Assembly: GCF_028683095.1 (NCBI RefSeq)
Contig: NZ_JAJUBC010000016.1
Span: 55,976 to 119,975, forward strand
DNA length: 64,000 nucleotides
Source of the DNA: Enterovibrio gelatinilyticus
GTDB lineage: Bacteria > Pseudomonadota > Gammaproteobacteria > Enterobacterales > Vibrionaceae
Direction of reading: 5' to 3'
In this document: piece after piece, positions 56,647 through 64,000 of the stretch
Layout: the number at the start of each line of letters is the position of its first letter
How positions within the stretch are numbered: the first letter of the stretch is position 1
Notes under the pieces: generated by a model
The model's input: the letters and a program-made list of their open reading frames with translations, nothing else
Database searches by the model: none
Told to the model about the DNA's origin: nothing
Program-made: the position numbers and the translations under genes

Positions 56647-58608
56647 GTGTTAATGAACAAGCTAACTATCAAATCAAAATTACTTGTCGGCAATATAATC
56701 ACAGGGTTACTGCTTGCCCTGCTTTGCGGTGTCGCATGGAACGGCATTAATACCATGGATAAAACCGCAGACATGGTTAACCATACTTACAAGGTCATGG
56801 ATCATTCAAATAACCTTGTCAACGCCATGGTCGACAAAGAAACAGGTCTTCGTGGCTTTGCTATTGGAGGGGAAGATGCCTATTTGGAACCCTACTTTGG
56901 CGGGATGAAATCGTTCAAAGAAAATTTGGATATCGTTAAAAACCTCACCAGTGATAACCCCGCCCAACAAGTCAGATTTGATGACGTCGCCAAAGATGCA
57001 GCCAAATGGGACGTTTACGCAGAAAGTGTTATATCACTTAGAAAAGACATTCGTGCTGGTGATGAAATTAACACAGAGTTGAAAGCACTGATTGACTCTG
57101 GGATCGGCAAACAGAAAATGGACGGTCTAAGAGCAGAAATTGCGTCAAACCAATTTGGTTTGGCTGGAAACAGGCTTCTTAGCTCGATGATCAATATGGA
57201 AACGGGTCTTCGTGGCTTCTTGCTAAACCGACAAGAGCAATACTTAGAGCCCTACATTGCAGGAAAAGAAACTGCAGAAGCGATATTGGGAGGTATTCAA
57301 GGCACCCAACTGGCTTCAGATGCGCAAGGCTGGATTAACGACTATGCAGAACAAGCCATCACTAAAGTGAGAGAAGCCAACAAATTTTCGACGTCTCAAG
57401 ACTTATACCTCAAGCTATCAAAGAAAGAGGGCAAGGCCTTCATGGATGGTTTGAGAGAGAAAGTGGCTGCAATCGTTTCAATCGAGCAAGGCCTCATGGA
57501 GCAACGCTCCACGGCTGCACATGAAGCATCAGTCATTGCTTCCAATGTGATTATTTTCGGCGGCATAACAACCATCATTGTCGCTATTCTGTTTGGTCTA
57601 TTTGTATCTAGCACAATTACGAAGCCAATCGGCAAAGTGGTTGCCGCTGCAGGCTCACTCGCAAAAGGAGACCTGACGTTTACACTCGAAAAAGGCGCCA
57701 ATACCGAAATTGGACATCTCCAAAATGCGCTGAGAGATACCTCTGAAAGTCTCAGCGGTATAATCACGAGTATGGCTAAAGCCAGTGATCGACTCAGTGT
57801 CGCTTCAGGTGACTTGGGAAGTACCACCCATGCCACTAGCGAGGGGGCACAGAATCAATTACACATGACAGAACAAGTGGCGACTGGCATGCAAGAGATG
57901 GAAAGTGTTGTTAATGACGTTTCCAGCAATGCCGAAGCCGTTGCAAGACTCGCTGATCAGGCGAACGGTGAAGCGCAATCAGGACTGAAAGTAGTACAAG
58001 ATACTATCAACAGCATTCAAACACTTGAAAACGAAGTCAACACAACGGCTAATCGTCTTAATCAACTCGCCGAAGAAACCGATAACATTGGCGGCATTCT
58101 TGACGTCATCTTAGGTATTGCGGACCAAACTAATCTGCTTGCATTGAATGCAGCGATTGAAGCAGCAAGGGCTGGGGAGCAAGGCCGTGGGTTTGCCGTT
58201 GTTGCGGACGAAGTGCGGGGATTGGCTCAGCGAACTCAGAACTCAACATCAGAAATTCAAAGTCTGATAGAGAGACTACAACAAGGTACTCGCGAAGTTG
58301 TCACGAGCATGGAGAAAAGCAGTGCTATCGTCAACGCCAGCGTAGAAGATGCTGGCAAGTCTGGCGATGCGTTCAATATCATCACGAAAGCGATCAACGA
58401 AATACAACAGTTCAGTACGCTGAATGCTACGGCTTGTGAAGAACAAAGTGCAACGACAAGAGAAATAAACAAAAACGTTCAAGAGGTCAGCTCGATTTCG
58501 AAAGAAAGCGCAGACAGTGTCGAAACAACCGTCAATGCCAGTAACGAACTTTCTCAATTGGCAAATACGCTACAAAGTATTGTTGGCCAATTCAAGCTTC
58601 GCGCTTGA
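56647..58608 (+). CDS. Methyl-accepting chemotaxis protein with CHASE3-like sensor
   Basis: About 653 residues. Two membrane helices (about 14-36 and 300-325) enclose a helical periplasmic domain with two copies of the CHASE3-type signature ([19 protein letters not shown] and [20 protein letters not shown]). HAMP (about 325-380) and the signalling domain with the conserved tip [20 protein letters not shown] follow. No C-terminal NWETF pentapeptide. GTG 56647 sits best behind AGGGGG; ATG 56653 is the alternative. Confidence 0.9.
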   Translation: MLMNKLTIKSKLLVGNIITGLLLALLCGVAWNGINTMDKTADMVNHTYKVMDHSNNLVNAMVDKETGLRGFAIGGEDAYLEPYFGGMKSFKENLDIVKNLTSDNPAQQVRFDDVAKDAAKWDVYAESVISLRKDIRAGDEINTELKALIDSGIGKQKMDGLRAEIASNQFGLAGNRLLSSMINMETGLRGFLLNRQEQYLEPYIAGKETAEAILGGIQGTQLASDAQGWINDYAEQAITKVREANKFSTSQDLYLKLSKKEGKAFMDGLREKVAAIVSIEQGLMEQRSTAAHEASVIASNVIIFGGITTIIVAILFGLFVSSTITKPIGKVVAAAGSLAKGDLTFTLEKGANTEIGHLQNALRDTSESLSGIITSMAKASDRLSVASGDLGSTTHATSEGAQNQLHMTEQVATGMQEMESVVNDVSSNAEAVARLADQANGEAQSGLKVVQDTINSIQTLENEVNTTANRLNQLAEETDNIGGILDVILGIADQTNLLALNAAIEAARAGEQGRGFAVVADEVRGLAQRTQNSTSEIQSLIERLQQGTREVVTSMEKSSAIVNASVEDAGKSGDAFNIITKAINEIQQFSTLNATACEEQSATTREINKNVQEVSSISKESADSVETTVNASNELSQLANTLQSIVGQFKLRA

Positions 58609-58687
58609 TAGCAGACATGACATGGCTATGTTGCATACGCACTAAGTTCACCAACTAAACTCACGAACTAACTCTATGCGCAAAAAT

Positions 58688-58721
58688 AGAAAATCCGCTC
58701 TCAATGAGCGGATTTTTTCAT
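58688..58721. terminator. Bidirectional terminator between MCP gene and cueR
   Basis: Stem AAATCCGCTC / GAGCGGATTT, loop TCAAT, T runs on both readouts. Confidence 0.92.
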
Positions 58722-58734
58722 GAGAAGTGATTGT

Positions 58735-59130
58735 TCAATCATTGCCCTGAGAAAGAGCTTCAATGATCGGACAGCATGCACTCTCATCACCGGGACATGT
58801 ACTCGCTAAAGACTTAAGGGAGGCTTTCATCGCTTTCAGCTCAATAATTTTCTCATCAATCTCTGCGATTTTCTCTAGTGCTTTCTGTTTTACATCGGCA
58901 CTTCGACGATTCGGATTACGTGACATATCCAGTAAGGATTGACACTCATCGAGACTAAATCCAACCAACCGTGATCGCTTGATCATCTGCAGTTCATTAA
59001 TGTGCCGATCGCTGTAGGCTCGATATCCGTTATCACTACGATCCGGTTCGCTGATCACACCCTTCTGCTCATAGAATCGAATGGTCTTCGCTGTCAGCCC
59101 CGTTATACGTGCAACTTCATTAATCTTCAT
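58735..59130 (-). CDS. cueR: MerR-family copper regulator CueR
   Basis: 131 residues. MerR helix-turn-helix (NEVARITGLTAKTIRFYEQKG), dimerisation helix, and a C-terminal metal loop C-PGDESAC-CP with the two cysteines that bind Cu(I) in CueR. No Ser77-to-aspartate-type divalent-metal signature was noted. ATG 59130 behind GGAG. Divergent from copA, whose promoter carries its operator. Confidence 0.93.
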   Translation of the reverse strand: MKINEVARITGLTAKTIRFYEQKGVISEPDRSDNGYRAYSDRHINELQMIKRSRLVGFSLDECQSLLDMSRNPNRRSADVKQKALEKIAEIDEKIIELKAMKASLKSLASTCPGDESACCPIIEALSQGND

Positions 59131-59157
59131 CAATCGCTCCCAATCTCACATTCATGC

Positions 59158-59188
59158 TTGACCTTACAGTTGATGGAAGGTTTATGCT
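59158..59188 (+). promoter_or_regulatory. CueR-type promoter of copA
   Basis: -35 TTGACC (59158-59163) and -10 TATGCT (59183-59188) are 19 bases apart, the long spacing that MerR proteins correct by twisting. The dyad ACCTT (59161-59165) / AAGGT (59177-59181) lies in the spacer as in E. coli copA. Confidence 0.88.
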
Positions 59189-59250
59189 TTACATTATGAA
59201 CAATTCCAACGCCTGACCGCAAGTCACTATGGGCGAAACAAGGTTACCGC

Positions 59251-62010
59251 ATGGCTGATATACAAGCTCCAAACCCAAACTCGCCAATCAAAGCACAAAA
59301 TCTGATCACGCTTCCCTTATCAGGGCTGAATTGCATGAATTGTGTACGCAAGGTTATGACGGCGGTTGACGCTATTGATGGCGTAACCCAAGCCAGTGCA
59401 GACAAAACCAGCATAAAAATCAACGCTGATGCGCCAGTCCATGAAGTGGTTGCGGCTATTGAGTCCCTTGGCTATCAAGTCGGCAACACAGTCACGCTGC
59501 CACTTGCCGGCCTGAGTTGCGGTCGTTGTGTGGCTAAACTGACAGCAGCCTTTGACGCATCCCCTGATATTTATGATTTCAAAGTGAGCAAAACTGAAGC
59601 CACCATTTCCAGTGGGCTAAAACGACATGCACTGGTTGCAATCGTTGAGCAGGTTGGCTATCAGGTTATCGATCAGGACGAGGCCACCCCAACGGCAGGC
59701 ACTGCGGATTCAGTTCCTTTGCAAAAAACCGAAGCCAACGTCACTCAAGCGCCAGTTGCCAACAAACCCAATACGGCTTCACTGCAATTGATTCTTTCAG
59801 GCATGACCTGCGCAAGTTGCGTATCGTCGGTCGAAAGTGCCATTAAAAGCGTTTCTGGCGTTGATAGCGTCAACGTCAACTTGGCAGAACGTACCGCACT
59901 AGTCTCCGGCCATGCTGACGCAAAGGCACTCATTACCGCCATTGAAAGCGCAGGGTATGGTGCTGAGGTGAGCGAAGATGAAACCACACGCAGAGAACGA
60001 CAAGCGGCCCTGCATAGCCAACAGTTTGCAGAACACAAGCGCCATACATGGCTATCTTTAGGGCTAGGTGCCCCTCTGATGGCGTGGGGGTTATTCGGTG
60101 GCTCAATGACTGTCGACAGCACCAACAGTCAAATTGCTTGGGGCATAATTGCACTCCTGACGTTGGCGCTGCTTTGCACCGCGGGTAAGCATTTCTTTAT
60201 CAATGCCGTTAAGGCATTGCGGCATCACAGAGCGACGATGGATACCTTGGTAGCGTTAGGTACTGGCTCTGCATGGCTTTATTCGATTGCCGTTGTGATT
60301 GCGCCAACGCTATTTCCTGAACAAGCAAGACACGTCTATTTTGAAGCCACCGCGATGATTCTTGGCTTGGTAACCCTCGGTCACGCGATTGAAGCCAGAG
60401 CCCGCGCTTCAACGTCTAAAGCGTTAGATAGGCTGCTCGACCTTCAGCCGCAAAATGCCTTAGTCGTCGAAAAGGGGCAAGAGCGCGAAGTCGCGCTGTC
60501 GGATGTCACCGCAGGTATGGTTCTTCGCATCAAACCCGGGGCAAAAATCCCCGTTGATGGCGTTGTTGACAGTGGCGAAAGCTATGTCGATGAATCCATG
60601 TTGACTGGTGAGCCTCTCGCCGTCAGAAAGGTCACCGGAGACACGTTGCACGCAGGGACAGTAAACCAAAGCGGCAGTATGTTATTTACCGCTACGGGCA
60701 TTGGCAGCGACACCATGCTGTCGCGCATCATCCATTTGGTCCGACAAGCGCAAAGCAGTAAACCTGCATTAGCACGTATGGCGGATACTGTCTCATCAAT
60801 ATTCGTCCCGACCGTGATGATCATTGCGATTCTTACTGCGCTAGGTTGGTACAACTTTGGCCCTGATCCCAAGCTGAGCTTCATGTTAGTGACCGCAACA
60901 ACCGTATTGATCATTGCATGCCCTTGCGCACTAGGACTGGCAACGCCCATGTCTGTCACCACAGGGGTTGGACGCGCAGCAGAACTCGGTGTGTTAATTC
61001 GAGATGCAGAAGCACTTCAACATGCGGCTGGCGTTGATACTGTGGTGTTAGATAAAACCGGAACACTGACAGAAGGCAAACCACAAGTCACTTCATTAGA
61101 CAGTATGGTTCTCGACGATCAAGAAATGCTTCAATTGGCTGCCAGCTTAGAACAAGGCTCTGAGCACCCTCTCGCCAAGGCGGTGTTGGATGCAGCCAAA
61201 GAAAAGTCATTGATGTTATCGGATATTGCGCATTTTGAAGGCATTCCCGGAAAGGGCCTGCAAGCAAGCATTAACGGCACCACATACTTTCTCGGTAATG
61301 CGCGTTTGATGGAAGAGAAAGGCGTATATGTCAGCGATGCAAGCGATCACGCCAAACAACAAGCCCAACGCGGTGAAACCACTGTATACCTTGCCCGCGA
61401 CACGCAGTTATTAGGGTTGATTGGCATTAGCGACCCACTACGCCATGATTCAACCAGCGCCGTGGCTCGTATGAAGAGTTTAGGCTACAAAGTCGTCATG
61501 CTGACAGGCGACCACCCTGATACTGCCAACGCCATTGCTGCACTAGCAGGGATTGATGATGTTGTCGCTGGCGTACTACCGGATGGTAAAGCCGATGTGA
61601 TTTCACGCTTGCAATCAGAAGGGCGTAAAGTCGCCATGATAGGCGATGGTATTAACGACGCGCCAGCGCTTGCTAAAGCTGAAGTGGGGATTGCCATTGG
61701 AAGCGGTAGCGACGTAGCCATTGAAAGTGGGCAAATTACATTGATGCGTCACTCCATTGATGCCGCGACAGACGGATTAGAATTGTCCAAAGCAACGCTA
61801 CGCAATATGAAAGAGAACCTGTTTGGCGCATTTATTTACAATTCTTTGGGTATTCCCATTGCGGCGGGTGTGCTATATCCCCTCACCGGCGCATTACTAA
61901 GCCCTGTAGTGGCGGGGGCTGCCATGGCGTTGTCTTCTATCACTGTGGTGAGTAACGCAAATAGACTGCGCTGGTTCAAACCTCGCAAAGGAGGTAATCA
62001 TGTTGGTTAA
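59251..62010 (+). CDS. copA: Cu(I)-exporting P-type ATPase
   Basis: 919 residues. Three N-terminal heavy-metal domains with CMNC (28-31), CGRC (90-93) and CASC (187-190); the middle one lacks the usual GMTC context and is divergent. Then eight helices, the CPC metal site [12 protein letters not shown], phosphorylation site [13 protein letters not shown] and [10 protein letters not shown]. Pumps Cu(I) to the periplasm. Controlled by CueR. Overlaps the next small gene. Confidence 0.95.
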   Translation: MADIQAPNPNSPIKAQNLITLPLSGLNCMNCVRKVMTAVDAIDGVTQASADKTSIKINADAPVHEVVAAIESLGYQVGNTVTLPLAGLSCGRCVAKLTAAFDASPDIYDFKVSKTEATISSGLKRHALVAIVEQVGYQVIDQDEATPTAGTADSVPLQKTEANVTQAPVANKPNTASLQLILSGMTCASCVSSVESAIKSVSGVDSVNVNLAERTALVSGHADAKALITAIESAGYGAEVSEDETTRRERQAALHSQQFAEHKRHTWLSLGLGAPLMAWGLFGGSMTVDSTNSQIAWGIIALLTLALLCTAGKHFFINAVKALRHHRATMDTLVALGTGSAWLYSIAVVIAPTLFPEQARHVYFEATAMILGLVTLGHAIEARARASTSKALDRLLDLQPQNALVVEKGQEREVALSDVTAGMVLRIKPGAKIPVDGVVDSGESYVDESMLTGEPLAVRKVTGDTLHAGTVNQSGSMLFTATGIGSDTMLSRIIHLVRQAQSSKPALARMADTVSSIFVPTVMIIAILTALGWYNFGPDPKLSFMLVTATTVLIIACPCALGLATPMSVTTGVGRAAELGVLIRDAEALQHAAGVDTVVLDKTGTLTEGKPQVTSLDSMVLDDQEMLQLAASLEQGSEHPLAKAVLDAAKEKSLMLSDIAHFEGIPGKGLQASINGTTYFLGNARLMEEKGVYVSDASDHAKQQAQRGETTVYLARDTQLLGLIGISDPLRHDSTSAVARMKSLGYKVVMLTGDHPDTANAIAALAGIDDVVAGVLPDGKADVISRLQSEGRKVAMIGDGINDAPALAKAEVGIAIGSGSDVAIESGQITLMRHSIDAATDGLELSKATLRNMKENLFGAFIYNSLGIPIAAGVLYPLTGALLSPVVAGAAMALSSITVVSNANRLRWFKPRKGGNHVG

Positions 62011-62083
62011 TCTGATAGGCGTTGGCCTAATTGCTTTAATCATTTGGTGGTTCTGGCTATCAGGCAAGAAAGATACACAATAA
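62000..62083 (+). CDS. 27-residue membrane protein overlapping copA
   Basis: ATG 62000 lies behind AAAGGAGGTAATC, one of the strongest ribosome sites in the window, inside the last codons of copA, and the frame ends at TAA 62081. The product is a single membrane helix ([17 protein letters not shown]) with a charged tail KKDTQ. Translational coupling to copA suggests a small accessory subunit, comparable in size to CcoS-like proteins. Not recognised further. Confidence 0.7.
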   Translation: MLVNLIGVGLIALIIWWFWLSGKKDTQ

Positions 62084-62156
62084 AACTAAACATTGAGCCA
62101 TGTGCCCGTACTGGTGCGCATGGCCATAAAAATCAAAAAATATTGAGGAGATAATC

Positions 62157-62591
62157 ATGAAAACTCTACCTAAACTTGCTGCCTTTTCCCTCGCACTTCT
62201 TTCAGCAAGCACTTTTGCGGCAACAGGCATCACTTACAAATCCCCTTATTGCGGTTGCTGCAAAGAGTGGGTGAAACACATGGAAGACAATGGCTTTGAA
62301 ATGACCGCCGAAGATCATGTCAACATGAACCCTATCAAACAAAAATTTGGCATCAAACCACAGCTCGCTTCTTGCCATACCACAGTGATTGATGGCTACG
62401 TATTTGAAGGCCATATTCCTGCCAGTGACGTTAAGAAGTTCCTTGCTGAAAAACCTAAGCTTGCTGGCCTTGCTGTTCCAGGTATGCCTATGGGCTCACC
62501 GGGTATGGAGTATGGAGACGAGAAAGACGCCTATGACGTAGTGGGCTTCTCTCACGTTGGCATGACCATGATTTATAACAGCCACAACTAA
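62157..62591 (+). CDS. DUF411 (CopG-like) periplasmic copper protein
   Basis: 144 residues with signal peptide cut near FAA-TG. The CxCC motif (C32, C34, C35 in YCGCCKEW), C73-H74 and late methionines (VPGMPMGSPGM) are the DUF411 pattern for copper binding. Periplasmic; probably receives copper exported by CopA. GAGGAG precedes ATG 62157. Confidence 0.9.
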   Translation: MKTLPKLAAFSLALLSASTFAATGITYKSPYCGCCKEWVKHMEDNGFEMTAEDHVNMNPIKQKFGIKPQLASCHTTVIDGYVFEGHIPASDVKKFLAEKPKLAGLAVPGMPMGSPGMEYGDEKDAYDVVGFSHVGMTMIYNSHN

Positions 62592-62647
62592 AGCTGACTT
62601 TTAGAACCAGAGCCTCCATACTGAATAACCACAGGTATGGAGGTTTA

Positions 62648-63517
62648 ATGAAACGTTTCTTCCCCGCGCTATTTGCATTTTTCTTCGCTCAATCTGTTAC
62701 AGCTGAACCTTTGGTGTGGCAAGCACAAAAAGGCGAACTTACCTATACCTTAATGGGCTCGGTCCATTTGGGAAAACCCGATTTTTACCCGCTTCCTAAC
62801 GTGATTGAATCACGGTTTCGTCAGGCCGACGCATTGATAGTCGAAGCGGATGTGATCAACGATACACAAATAACATTCCCCCAAGGAAAACCCACCAGCG
62901 AACTGGTCGATTCGACACAACGAGATGCACTCGCCACCATCGCAAAAGAATTGGGTTATCCAGAATCCGTGTTACTGAACATGCCACCTTGGCAAACCGC
63001 CATGGTGTTACAACTTGCGCAAAGCCAAACGTTAGAACTCCAACAAGCACTAGGCATCGATCTGCACTTTCTTTCTCGCACAAAAAACTTAAATATTCCC
63101 GTGAAGACGTTTGAAACGGTTCAAGAGCAGATTGATTTACTGGCAGGAACCGGTGACCACGGTCTCGCCCTCTTGGACGATACGCTAACGCATTGGGCAC
63201 TTTCAAAAGAGTTTATGCCGTGCCTGATTGAAGCATGGCATGTCGGTGATAACGAGAAAATGACAACGATTGTTGATGAAATGGGGGATGCCAGCGATTT
63301 CGAACGCAAGCTACTGATCGACCGTAATATCAATTGGATAAAAATGCTGACTGATTCAGCACAAATGCCGAAGGGTGAATACGTGGTGATTGTGGGTGCG
63401 TTGCATTTGCCGGGAGAAGAAGGGCTATTAACGCTATTGAATAACAAAGGGTTCACTATCACACCATTGAATCAAGGCCAAAAAGCTGACTGCGAACTGC
63501 CTGAATTCCCGTCGTGA
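62648..63517 (+). CDS. TraB/GumN-family protein
   Basis: 289 residues, signal peptide (FFPALFAFFFAQSVTAEP). GSVHLGKPDFYPLP near the start and VGALHLPGEEGLL near the end are the TraB/GumN (Tiki-like) histidine motifs, indicating a metal-dependent periplasmic hydrolase, possibly a peptidase. Follows the copper genes by 56 bases; a functional link is unclear. Confidence 0.87.
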   Translation: MKRFFPALFAFFFAQSVTAEPLVWQAQKGELTYTLMGSVHLGKPDFYPLPNVIESRFRQADALIVEADVINDTQITFPQGKPTSELVDSTQRDALATIAKELGYPESVLLNMPPWQTAMVLQLAQSQTLELQQALGIDLHFLSRTKNLNIPVKTFETVQEQIDLLAGTGDHGLALLDDTLTHWALSKEFMPCLIEAWHVGDNEKMTTIVDEMGDASDFERKLLIDRNINWIKMLTDSAQMPKGEYVVIVGALHLPGEEGLLTLLNNKGFTITPLNQGQKADCELPEFPS

Positions 63518-63518
63518 T

Positions 63519-63543
63519 AAAAGGTCGGCCTTAGCTGCCGACC
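63519..63543 (-). terminator. Terminator of the small minus-strand ORF
   Basis: Stem GGTCGGC / GCCGACC with the ORF's stop codon in the loop and TTTT after it on the minus strand. Confidence 0.65.
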
Positions 63544-63611
63544 ACCACTTTAGTCACAATCATTGATACGAAGAAAAGCAAAATAAACCAAATAATAAAT
63601 GACTTGCGCAT
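63531..63611 (-). CDS. Candidate 26-residue membrane protein
   Basis: ATG 63611 behind CAGGG; TAA at 63531-63533. Sequence MRKSFIIWFILLFFVSMIV is a basic start plus one membrane helix. Its stop lies inside a terminator hairpin, a compact gene end that supports a real small gene. Convergent with the TraB-like gene. No family recognised. Confidence 0.55.
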   Translation of the reverse strand: MRKSFIIWFILLFFVSMIVTKVVVGS

Positions 63612-63715
63612 ACAACTGCCCTGCTAATACTGACTTAATTCTCTGATAGCGGGTATGTTACCGCAAAGTGCTAGTTGTAGCATTTCGAGTTTCAAAAAAA
63701 CCATTCCGCACTAAC

Positions 63716-63750
63716 GAAAAAAGCCTCCGCATTTCTGCAGAGGCTTTCGA
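63716..63750 (-). terminator. Strong terminator downstream of tRNA-like sequence
   Basis: Read on the minus strand: AAGCCTC, GCA-GAAA-TGC inner stem, GAGGCTT, then TTTTTC. Lies six bases after the CCA of the tRNA-like sequence, as for a functional tRNA transcript. Confidence 0.85.
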
Positions 63751-63755
63751 ATACT

Positions 63756-63859
63756 TGGTCGGTGAAGAGGGATTCGAACTGGGCGGCATCCCGTACCCGA
63801 CCCTCTGGTCCTCTTCTATTTAGAAGCATAGATGCGCTACCAAGCTGCGACATTCACCG
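63756..63859 (-). tRNA. Divergent tRNA-Pro-like gene with insertions in anticodon and T arms
   Basis: 104 bases. The acceptor stem CGGTGAA / TTCACCG, discriminator A, encoded CCA, D loop AGCTTGGTA, D-stem GCGC on the 3' side and T loop TTCGAAT match bacterial tRNA-Pro. Two parts do not: the anticodon region is replaced by a longer stretch (TCTAT-GCTTCTAA-ATAGA can pair as a 5-bp stem with an 8-base loop), and about 15 bases (TACGGGATGCCGCCC) interrupt the T stem. D-stem position 10 is U opposite C. Either a decaying tRNA or a tRNA-like RNA with a new role. Confidence 0.6.
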
Positions 63860-63909
63860 AATCGTTAAAACACTTCCTGCTTACTCAGAGGCGGCTACCT
63901 ACCTGAAAG

Positions 63910-63981
63910 TGGTCAGTGAAGAGTAATTCGATTGGTTCTGCATTCAATACCCGATCATCATGCAATACGCATGACTCACCA
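63910..63981 (-). pseudogene. Second, more degenerate tRNA-like sequence
   Basis: 72 bases ending in CCA. Acceptor arms TGGTGAG / TTCACTG pair fully if G-U is allowed, and a 4-bp D-like stem ATGC / GCAT encloses only five bases. T-loop-like ATCGAAT is recognisable but has no paired T stem, and no anticodon arm can be drawn. Related to the first copy at its 3' end; 50 bases separate the two. Confidence 0.5.
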
Positions 63982-64000
63982 GCCCAGCAACACCTAAACG

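Noticed and set aside
63756..63859. Selenocysteine or amber-decoding tRNA suggested by the long arm and a CTA triplet in the loop
   Set aside because: Acceptor and D arms are clearly of tRNA-Pro type, the T stem is broken and no loop arrangement gives a standard 7-base anticodon loop with CTA in place.
1..64000. CRISPR arrays, rRNA genes, prophage modules
   Set aside because: No regularly spaced direct repeats, rRNA-like sequence or phage structural genes were seen.

Overview
The window looks like a chromosome segment of a marine gammaproteobacterium of the Vibrionaceae. I infer this from the close match of pflB, pflA, yfbU, speA, speB, yfbV, ackA, pta, ybbN and tesA to the enterobacterial and Vibrio versions, from the moderate GC content, and from the abundance of c-di-GMP, chemotaxis and two-component genes. 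No species can be assigned from the sequence alone.

Layout. 1-4.3 kb: end of pflB, a receiver-EAL protein, pflA, a CbiM-like membrane protein and yfbU. 4.3-7.9 kb: speA and speB (arginine to agmatine to putrescine). 7.9-10.5 kb: a small decayed accessory patch with an IS6-type transposase fragment, an unknown secreted protein, a serine recombinase missing its catalytic N-terminus, and a 43-codon gene. 10.6-15.7 kb: rlmA, a ChaN-like lipoprotein, and a light-repair cluster (Fe-S photolyase, DUF2256, class I photolyase/cryptochrome). 16.1-21.5 kb: a secreted protein, yfbV, ackA and pta.

21.6-32.1 kb is the most unusual block. A glycerol-type ABC importer (binding protein, two permeases, a small DUF2160-like membrane protein, two ATPases) is followed in one operon by DhaL, a DhaM-type EIIA, a free-standing HPr-like protein, a helix-turn-helix protein and DhaK. 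A fused DhaK-DhaL kinase is divergent from it. The block looks like a dedicated uptake and phosphorylation route for dihydroxyacetone or a related triose/tetrulose.

32.2-50.3 kb: a hybrid histidine kinase with Hpt beside a receiver-HD-GYP protein, a LysE-type exporter, a TRAP transporter, a PepSY protein with a DUF2946 partner, metNIQ under a MetJ-box promoter, a TSUP permease, an Rdx (SelW-like) protein, a tightly overlapping DUF1538-DUF1538-PII-like-CBS operon, and yfcH. 50.3-56.2 kb: the ybbP-ybbA / tesA-ybbO-ybbN block, with a tiny ORF in its own short transcription unit. 56.6-63.5 kb: a CHASE3-like chemoreceptor, then cueR and copA with a CueR-type promoter, a 27-residue membrane protein overlapping copA, a DUF411 copper protein and a TraB/GumN protein.

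The last 250 bases hold two tandem degenerate tRNA-Pro-like sequences on the minus strand. The first keeps an acceptor stem, CCA and a strong terminator, but carries insertions in the anticodon and T arms.
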